48,452 bases of DNA from Oligoflexia bacterium. Its GTDB lineage: Bacteria > Bdellovibrionota > UBA1018 > CAIPTA01. The notes beneath the pieces were generated by a model. The model was not told the origin of the DNA. It did no database searches and saw only the letters and a list, made by a program, of their open reading frames with translations. How positions within the stretch are numbered: the first letter of the stretch is position 1; each line of letters starts with the position of its first letter. This document shows positions 43,261 to 48,452 of the stretch, in pieces. Made by a program: the position numbers and the translations under genes. The stretch is from NCBI GenBank assembly GCA_023954355.1, contig JAMLID010000025.1, positions 1-48,452 on the forward strand, read 5' to 3'.

Positions 43261-43614
43261 ATGCGTTTATTATTATTAGCCGCTTGTGTTTTAGGATTAA
43301 GTGCAACTCATGCTAAGGCAGACGAGAATATGAATTTACAATTCGATTCAGCCTATGAACTAGAAGTATCAGATGATTTGGCTGGCTTGTCTTCGGTAGA
43401 TGAAGCGATAACAGATTTATCTGCAGCATATCGAAGAGGTAGACCAATGCCTCATAGAAGAGTGGCATGCTTTGCTCGCAATGGAAGAGGAGTTGTATTT
43501 CGTGCCATTGGTGTCGGATATCCTCCACGATTCATTCAAAGATCTGCAGTAAATTATTGTAGAAGAAATAGCTTCGTACCTAATTCTTGCAGAGCACTTG
43601 GCTGTAGATTTTAA
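43261..43614 (+). CDS. Small secreted Cys/Arg-rich protein
   Basis: A 117-aa protein with a signal peptide (MRLLLLAACVLGLSATHAKA), AGGAG 9 nt before the ATG. The mature part has an acidic first half and an Arg-rich second half with four Cys (VACFARNG, NYCRRNS, NSCRALGCRF) spaced for two disulfides. No known family is recognised. The preceding inverted-repeat element ends about 22 nt before the start, so it may form part of this gene's 5' region. Confidence 0.75.
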   Translation: MRLLLLAACVLGLSATHAKADENMNLQFDSAYELEVSDDLAGLSSVDEAITDLSAAYRRGRPMPHRRVACFARNGRGVVFRAIGVGYPPRFIQRSAVNYCRRNSFVPNSCRALGCRF

Positions 43615-43626
43615 GTTATAAAAAAT

Positions 43627-43654
43627 AAGAGGGCTTAGGTGTTGGAGCCCTCTT
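43627..43654. terminator. Bidirectional terminator overlapping the aspS 3' end
   Basis: AAGAGGGCT (43627-43635) pairs with AGCCCTCTT (43646-43654), with a 10-nt loop. On the minus strand it is followed by ATTTTT, and on the plus strand by GTTGTTTCTTT. It overlaps the last aspS codons. Confidence 0.8.
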
Positions 43655-45491
43655 GTTGTTTCTTTAGAATAGATAAAGAGAGTTCTGCTAGCTGTTCAGG
43701 TGCAACAGTGCTTGGGCATTCACTCATTAAGCAAGTAGCTTTTTGTGTTTTGGGAAATGCCATAACTTCACGAATAGCATCGGTACCAGCTAAAAGCATA
43801 ACCAAACGATCTACACCAAAAGCGATTCCTCCATGAGGCGGTGTACCGTATTTTAGGGCATCAACGAAAAATCCAAATTTTTTAGCTACTTCATCTTTTG
43901 TAAAGCCAAGTGCTTGAAACATGCTTTCTTGAATGTCTTGCCTAAAAATTCTTAATGAACCTCCTGCGATTTCAAATCCATTAAGAACTAAGTCATAAGC
44001 TGCAGCGTTGATCTTATCTAGATTGTTTCCTTTTTTTAGATCATCTTCATGTTCTTTTGCTGGAGAAGTAAAGGGGTGATGGCAGGCAACATAGCGCTTA
44101 GAATCGTGATCGTACTGCAATAAAGGAAAGTCAGTAACCCATAAAAAATTAAATAAACTTTCATCTACGAGGTTTAGTTTTTTTGCCAAATGATTTCTTA
44201 GGTTTCCTAGAGAAGCACAAGAAATATCATAGGAAGTGTCAGCCACCAGAAGAACTATATCTCCATGTGCTAGACCCCACTGACTGATAATATTCTTTTT
44301 TTCTTCGTCACTTAAAAATTTTGCGATTGGTGAGTTTAGATCAAGCTGATTCTTAGTTTGATCCATTTCAACTTTCATCCATGCAAGACCCTTGGCTCCA
44401 AACTGCTGAACGTATTTGGTGAGTTCGTCGAACTCTTTTCTTGAAAAACTAAAGTCTTTCACTTGCGAAGAAGAAACTTTTAAGCCTCTAACGGATCCCC
44501 CGGTATCAAGCACAGAGCGAAAAGCTTTGAATTCTGACGAGCGAAAAATTTCATTCGCAGATAGTATCTTTAAATCAAATCTAGTGTCTGGTTTATCAAC
44601 CCCATAGATTTCCATGGCATCGGCATAAGTCATTCTTGGAAAAGGGATAGTAATATCCATTTCTTTTACTTTAGCGAAAACATCTTTTGTTAAGCCTTCA
44701 ATAATTTGAAACATCCCCTCTTGATCTATAAAACTCAGCTCAATATCGATTTGCGAAAACTCCGGTTGACGATCAGCTCGCAGATCTTCATCTCTAAAGC
44801 AGCGAGCAATTTGAAAATAGCGATCGAATCCGGCAACCATTAGTAGTTGCTTCATAATCTGTGGACTTTGTACGAGCGCATAGAAAGTGCCCGGGTTTAC
44901 TCTTGAAGGAACTAAGTAATCCCTTGCACCCTCTGGTGTGCTTTTAAATAAAATAGGAGTTTCGATTTCTAAGAATTTATTGTCATTCAGATAGGTGCGA
45001 ACGGCTTGATAAACTTCATGGCGAAGAATTAAGTTTTTTTGAATATTAGGGCGACGTAAATCTAGGTATCTATATTTGAGTCGCAGAGCTTCGCCGGCAT
45101 CGGTATTTTCATCAATAACAAAAGGTGGCGTTATAGCAGAAGAGAGTAAATGTAATTCTTTTACTTCTACTTCAATTTCACCTGTAGAAATTTTGGGGTT
45201 TACCATTTCTTCAGGTCTTGCGCGGACAGTTCCGCTAACAGAGATTACATATTCTGAGCGAATGGACTCAGCATTCTTTTTAGATTCATGGCTGCCACTG
45301 GTCCCGGGGTCAAATACGAGCTGAGTGATTCCATAGCGATCTCTCAAGTCAATAAAAATCAATCCACCGTGATCTCTTCGTTTTGCTACCCAGCCTGATA
45401 GGACAACGGTTTTACCTTCATTCGTTTTGTTGAGTTCACCACAGGTATGAGTTCGTTGTCCACGATTGTCGGTCACTGATTCTTTTTGCAT
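43635..45491 (-). CDS. aspS: Aspartyl-tRNA synthetase
   Basis: Class II synthetase, 618 aa, the bacterial type with an OB-fold anticodon domain (about 15-120, LSGWVAKRRDHGGLIFIDLR), catalytic core and the bacterial GAD insertion. Motif 2 FRDEDLRADRQPEFSQID and motif 3 GIAFGVDRLVMLLAG are clear, and the closing FPKTQKATCLMSECP is AspRS-like. The tail is slightly longer than in E. coli (590 aa). The start overlaps hisS by 19 nt; hisS-aspS is a frequent bacterial order. Confidence 0.97.
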   Translation of the reverse strand: MQKESVTDNRGQRTHTCGELNKTNEGKTVVLSGWVAKRRDHGGLIFIDLRDRYGITQLVFDPGTSGSHESKKNAESIRSEYVISVSGTVRARPEEMVNPKISTGEIEVEVKELHLLSSAITPPFVIDENTDAGEALRLKYRYLDLRRPNIQKNLILRHEVYQAVRTYLNDNKFLEIETPILFKSTPEGARDYLVPSRVNPGTFYALVQSPQIMKQLLMVAGFDRYFQIARCFRDEDLRADRQPEFSQIDIELSFIDQEGMFQIIEGLTKDVFAKVKEMDITIPFPRMTYADAMEIYGVDKPDTRFDLKILSANEIFRSSEFKAFRSVLDTGGSVRGLKVSSSQVKDFSFSRKEFDELTKYVQQFGAKGLAWMKVEMDQTKNQLDLNSPIAKFLSDEEKKNIISQWGLAHGDIVLLVADTSYDISCASLGNLRNHLAKKLNLVDESLFNFLWVTDFPLLQYDHDSKRYVACHHPFTSPAKEHEDDLKKGNNLDKINAAAYDLVLNGFEIAGGSLRIFRQDIQESMFQALGFTKDEVAKKFGFFVDALKYGTPPHGGIAFGVDRLVMLLAGTDAIREVMAFPKTQKATCLMSECPSTVAPEQLAELSLSILKKQQEGSNT

Positions 45492-46792
45492 AAATTCTCC
45501 AGTATTTTCGGAAGATCAGAAATGCTTACTTCGGTTTCTGTACGGTCACTCATATTTTTGAGTTTTGCTTTTTGTGTTGCTATTTCAGACTCCCCAATAA
45601 CTACTGCATAAGGAATAGCACAGGAATCTGCATATTTAAATTGGTTGCCAAGTTTTACTGGATCAGGAAATACATCTACAGAAATATTCTTGTTTCTTAC
45701 TGACTGAGCCGCCGTGAGGGTGACTTCCCTTGTTTTTTCGCTGAACAACGGGAAAAACACGAAGGCCGTAGGTTTTTTATTTTCATTAGCATCGCTACTT
45801 TCTTGTAATAAACAGAGGCGTTCAAAACCGATGCTTCCGCCAAAGGAAGGAATCGCCTCGCTACCAAAAATTTCTAAGAGTCGATTGTAGCGACCCCCAC
45901 CGGCCAGTGATCCACTAAGATCTTTGTGGCGAATCTCAAAAATGGTTCCCGTATAATAATCTTGGCCACGAACTAGAGTGGGGTTTATTTTTACTTCAAC
46001 TTTCGATGTAGCGGTAAGCAGGGCTTTAATAGAATCTAGAGACTCTATTGATTCATTAGAGGCCTCTTTTAGAGCAGAAAAATCACTATCGCTGAAGGCA
46101 AAAATTTTCTGAATACCATCGGGGATTCGCCCAAAAGATTTTTGAAATTCTTGCTCTAATCCTTCTTGTCCCAATTTATCTAGTTTATCTAAAAGAATAA
46201 GAGCCTTTTGCCAGTCGCCGGCGGGTTCGTTTTTTCCCAAGGCCTGTAAAAGTCTTCTATCATTGATATGTACTTCACAATTTTCTAATCCAAGAGTTTC
46301 TAAGACCTTGGCTATGGCTAGAATACAATCTACCTCTGCTCCGATACTAGCAGAGCCAATAATATCTACATCGCATTGATAAAATTCTCTAAACCTACCT
46401 TTTTGTGGACGGTCTGCTCTCCATACTGGGCCAATTTGAAAAACTTTAAATGGCTTAGAGAGTTTTTCTCTATTTTTTGCGTAAAATCGAGCAAGTGGCA
46501 GGGTGAGATCAAATTTTAGACCTAAATCTGCAAGTTCGGTTGAAGAGGCTTCTAGTGAGCGGTTTAGTTCTTCGCCTCGCTTTAAGATTTTAAAAATGAG
46601 TTTTTCGTTTTCTGATCCGCCACCTTTTCCTAAAAGAGTAGTTAGGTTTTCAACCATGGGAGTATAGATTTCTTGGAATCCAAATTGTTGATAGATCGAT
46701 CGGATACAGCTTTCAATTTTCCTACGATTTGCACTTTCGTTAGGGAGAAAGTCTCGAAAACCTGATGGTGGATTGGTAGATATCTTGCTCAT
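45473..46792 (-). CDS. hisS: Histidyl-tRNA synthetase
   Basis: Class II synthetase, 439 aa. Motif 2 VWRADRPQKGRFREFYQCDV, the histidine-specific segment with VRGQDYYTGTIFEI, motif 3 GGSIGFERL and a C-terminal anticodon-binding domain (VDVFPDPVKLGNQFKYAD). It is the first gene of the hisS-aspS pair, with a short gap to the divergent outer-membrane protein gene. Confidence 0.97.
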   Translation of the reverse strand: MSKISTNPPSGFRDFLPNESANRRKIESCIRSIYQQFGFQEIYTPMVENLTTLLGKGGGSENEKLIFKILKRGEELNRSLEASSTELADLGLKFDLTLPLARFYAKNREKLSKPFKVFQIGPVWRADRPQKGRFREFYQCDVDIIGSASIGAEVDCILAIAKVLETLGLENCEVHINDRRLLQALGKNEPAGDWQKALILLDKLDKLGQEGLEQEFQKSFGRIPDGIQKIFAFSDSDFSALKEASNESIESLDSIKALLTATSKVEVKINPTLVRGQDYYTGTIFEIRHKDLSGSLAGGGRYNRLLEIFGSEAIPSFGGSIGFERLCLLQESSDANENKKPTAFVFFPLFSEKTREVTLTAAQSVRNKNISVDVFPDPVKLGNQFKYADSCAIPYAVVIGESEIATQKAKLKNMSDRTETEVSISDLPKILENLCKKNQ

Positions 46793-46854
46793 TCATCCAT
46801 ACTAACTGGAATCTTTCTAGAGAAAAAATAGAAAGTCCTTTAGAGTAGAAGAGA

Positions 46855-47571
46855 ATGCAGAAAAGAAGAGGAATCTACACTTTAGTTGCGGTGCTTCTAT
46901 TTCAGGTGATGGTTGCGAGTGCTGGGGACGAAGACCGAAAACCCGAACCTAAACCTATTCCTATCCCTCAAGAACCAGAAGCGCCCCCTTTGGATTTGCC
47001 TTCTGAGCCGGAAGCGCCCGATATGTCTGTAGGTGAGCAAATGAACCCCATTTTTTCAGTCAATCCAGGTGTGACCACTCGAACAAAAGATAAAAAGAAC
47101 TTAGATCACAACATTGATTATTCAGAGCTCACAGATTTAGTAGTGGCTGGTGATGCTAGTCAGGGAGTTTTAGCTCCCGCTCTGGGATTTCGCGGCTATC
47201 GGCACAATACAATAGCGCTCTCTGCTGGAGATCGAACACCAGGTTATGGTGGGTATATCGAGTACAATTGGAATCGTATAGGTACGGGGATTTACTATTC
47301 CTATAGAAACTTAACGGATTATGATCGATTTAGTGAGAGCCAAAGCTTTACCGGTTGGTACCTTTTGTATAGATGGTTGCCTTTTGATGTTTCTCCCTAT
47401 TTTGGATTAGGTCTTGAGTATACCACCGAAGCGCATGAAGCTTTTGGGGGAACGGCAAGTATCGGTGCTGAGGCTAATATTTATGCGGGCTGGACTGTTT
47501 TATTTGGGTACACCTACCATAGCACTGTGCGCAAGGGGTTTTTAGGAGGAGCATTTGGATGGTCATTTTAA
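46855..47571 (+). CDS. Outer-membrane beta-barrel candidate with Pro-rich N-terminus
   Basis: A 238-aa protein with a signal peptide (YTLVAVLLFQVMVASA), a Pro/Glu-rich linker (about 25-60) and then alternating aromatic/polar strands (IEYNWNRIGTGIYYSYRNL, GWYLLYRWLPFDVSPYFGLG), ending in the aromatic FGWSF typical of outer-membrane barrels. This suggests an eight-strand barrel. AGGAGG within its 3' end serves the next gene, with which it overlaps by 13 nt. Confidence 0.75.
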   Translation: MQKRRGIYTLVAVLLFQVMVASAGDEDRKPEPKPIPIPQEPEAPPLDLPSEPEAPDMSVGEQMNPIFSVNPGVTTRTKDKKNLDHNIDYSELTDLVVAGDASQGVLAPALGFRGYRHNTIALSAGDRTPGYGGYIEYNWNRIGTGIYYSYRNLTDYDRFSESQSFTGWYLLYRWLPFDVSPYFGLGLEYTTEAHEAFGGTASIGAEANIYAGWTVLFGYTYHSTVRKGFLGGAFGWSF

Positions 47572-47897
47572 AGAGAGCTCTAGGGATTTTCGGATTGGTA
47601 TTGATGTGCTCTTGTACAAGCACCACTAGAATGATGATGACTGCTGAACTTCCCTCTAACCAAACGAACTACAAAAAAATATATACATACTTTCAAGAAC
47701 CCCCAAGACGCTCTCGACCGATTGCTTTAATTGCAGTCGCAAGAGATGGCGAAAATGCACTTTGGGCTGTGGAGATTTTGAAAATGGAAGCTGCAGCCGT
47801 AGGTGCCGATGCTATAGCGCATTTGGAAATCAACTATACGACTGGAATGTTTCCAACCCTACGCGTACAAGGATTGGCGGTGAAATATGTTCGCTAA
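47559..47897 (+). CDS. Small lipoprotein, YbjQ/RcsF-like fold possible
   Basis: A 112-aa protein with lipobox LVLMCSC (Cys at about 19). The central pattern ILKMEAAAVGADAIAHLEI resembles the (K/E)EAA-x-(I/V)GA(D/N)A-(I/V) helix-strand of YbjQ and RcsF-type domains. It overlaps the barrel gene upstream and the next, similar lipoprotein gene by 11 nt. The three probably work together at the outer membrane. Confidence 0.75.
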   Translation: MVILKRALGIFGLVLMCSCTSTTRMMMTAELPSNQTNYKKIYTYFQEPPRRSRPIALIAVARDGENALWAVEILKMEAAAVGADAIAHLEINYTTGMFPTLRVQGLAVKYVR

Positions 47898-48225
47898 GTT
47901 TTTTATAGTATCTAGTATTTTAGTAATTAGTGGATGTTCATATATGACTCATTACGTACCCGTAGAGCGTTTAGTGTATCCTCCAACGACTCCGGGTTCA
48001 GTTGCGATTTCTACACAAAAAACAGTGAGTCAGTCGCATAAAGTTATTGGTAGAGTTGCTGCAATAGTTTGGGGTGGCGGAGACGGAGCACGATCTGCAC
48101 TTCAAGAAGAGGCAGCAAGAATTGGTGCCAATTTAGTTATCGATTTGAGGTTAGAGAAATCGTTTGGAAGAACTTCGGCCAGTGGAATCGCTGTTCTTTT
48201 AACTCCGGATAGGATTCGCCCATGA
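47887..48225 (+). CDS. Second small lipoprotein of the same type
   Basis: A 112-aa protein with lipobox VISGC (Cys at about 17). It carries ALQEEAARIGANLVIDLRLE, the same EAA-x-IGA pattern as its neighbour, and has the same length, so the two are probable tandem paralogues despite low identity. It overlaps the following PilZ-like gene by 4 nt (ATGA). Confidence 0.77.
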   Translation: MFAKFFIVSSILVISGCSYMTHYVPVERLVYPPTTPGSVAISTQKTVSQSHKVIGRVAAIVWGGGDGARSALQEEAARIGANLVIDLRLEKSFGRTSASGIAVLLTPDRIRP

Positions 48226-48452
48226 TCAACTGGCTAAAAAAAATATTAAATAAGTCAGACGATCGCGCCTTTATAGATAGAAATGTTCGTATTCGCTTAT
48301 TGAATGAAGATAGCGTGAAATTAATAGCTGAAGACAATAGATTTTCGGTAATGAATTTATCTGGTTCGGGAATTGGTTTTTTATCTGAAGTGCGGCAGCT
48401 ATCCGTGGGCGATTTATTAGAAGCTTCGCTAAGTGTAGAGAAAAAAATAGTT
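48222..48452 (+). CDS. PilZ-like protein, 5' part only (cut by right edge)
   Basis: 77 codons are visible without a stop. After a short basic start, RNVRIRLLNEDSVKLIAED, NLSGSGIGFLSEV and VGDLLEASLSV follow the order of a PilZ domain (R-x4-R region, then D/N-x-S-x-x-G, then GD-x-L). The usual RxxxR is only partly present. PilZ domains bind cyclic-di-GMP. It overlaps the preceding lipoprotein gene by 4 nt, so it belongs to the same set. Confidence 0.62.
   Translation, partial: MINWLKKILNKSDDRAFIDRNVRIRLLNEDSVKLIAEDNRFSVMNLSGSGIGFLSEVRQLSVGDLLEASLSVEKKIV

Noticed and set aside
1..48452. tRNA, rRNA, CRISPR, prophage or insertion-sequence content
   Set aside because: No cloverleaf, rRNA stretch, spaced direct repeats, integrase or transposase was seen on either strand.

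Overview
The window is AT-rich bacterial chromosome from a Gram-negative organism with many lipoproteins and signal peptides, a motility/chemotaxis system, Tad (Flp) pilus genes and heavy use of FHA domains. Just downstream of the Tad genes lie a secreted YD-repeat protein and a tiny secreted low-complexity protein. This layout matches the host-interaction (hit) locus of Bdellovibrio (bd0108/bd0109 beside the flp genes, from memory). My best guess is therefore a Bdellovibrio-like predator (Bdellovibrionota). That is an inference from gene content and order, not from a search.

Left part (1-4.7 kb, minus strand): an incomplete secreted protein running off the left edge, then yihY, a secreted hypothetical gene and two dipeptide/oligopeptide-type ABC permeases (dppB/dppC-like) in a tightly overlapping set.

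4.76-23.15 kb (all plus strand) is the core of the window: tadC, a DUF192 gene, four FHA-domain proteins (three with membrane segments), a divergent PP2C-like phosphatase, the Flp pilin, further prepilin-like proteins, prepilin peptidase (cpaA), cpaB, the secretin cpaC, a fused CpaE-CpaF ATPase, a frameshifted tadB, the YD-repeat protein and two small secreted proteins. Each of the two small genes has a textbook sigma54 (-24/-12) promoter. The pilin and cpaB have sigma28-like promoters. A perfect 19-bp inverted repeat separates the YD gene from the first small gene.

23.2-34.2 kb (mostly minus): a degenerate receiver, two CNNM/CBS transporters, lon and a DksA/TraR protein. These are followed by a sigma54-promoter operon: a 38-aa ORF, a receiver-less sigma54 activator, a lipoprotein and a secreted coiled-coil protein. 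Divergent from it is a full NtrC-type response regulator. A CheX-like protein and CheY follow.

34.3-48.4 kb: MCP-cheW-cheA; ferredoxin/thioredoxin-reductase-like flavoprotein; tmk-holB; glpD followed by a 54-aa stand-alone histidine-kinase H-box-like ORF; a 162-nt inverted-repeat element; a small Cys-rich secreted protein; aspS-hisS (minus); an outer-membrane beta-barrel candidate, two related small lipoproteins and the start of a PilZ-like protein cut by the right edge. I saw no tRNA, rRNA, CRISPR, phage or insertion sequence.
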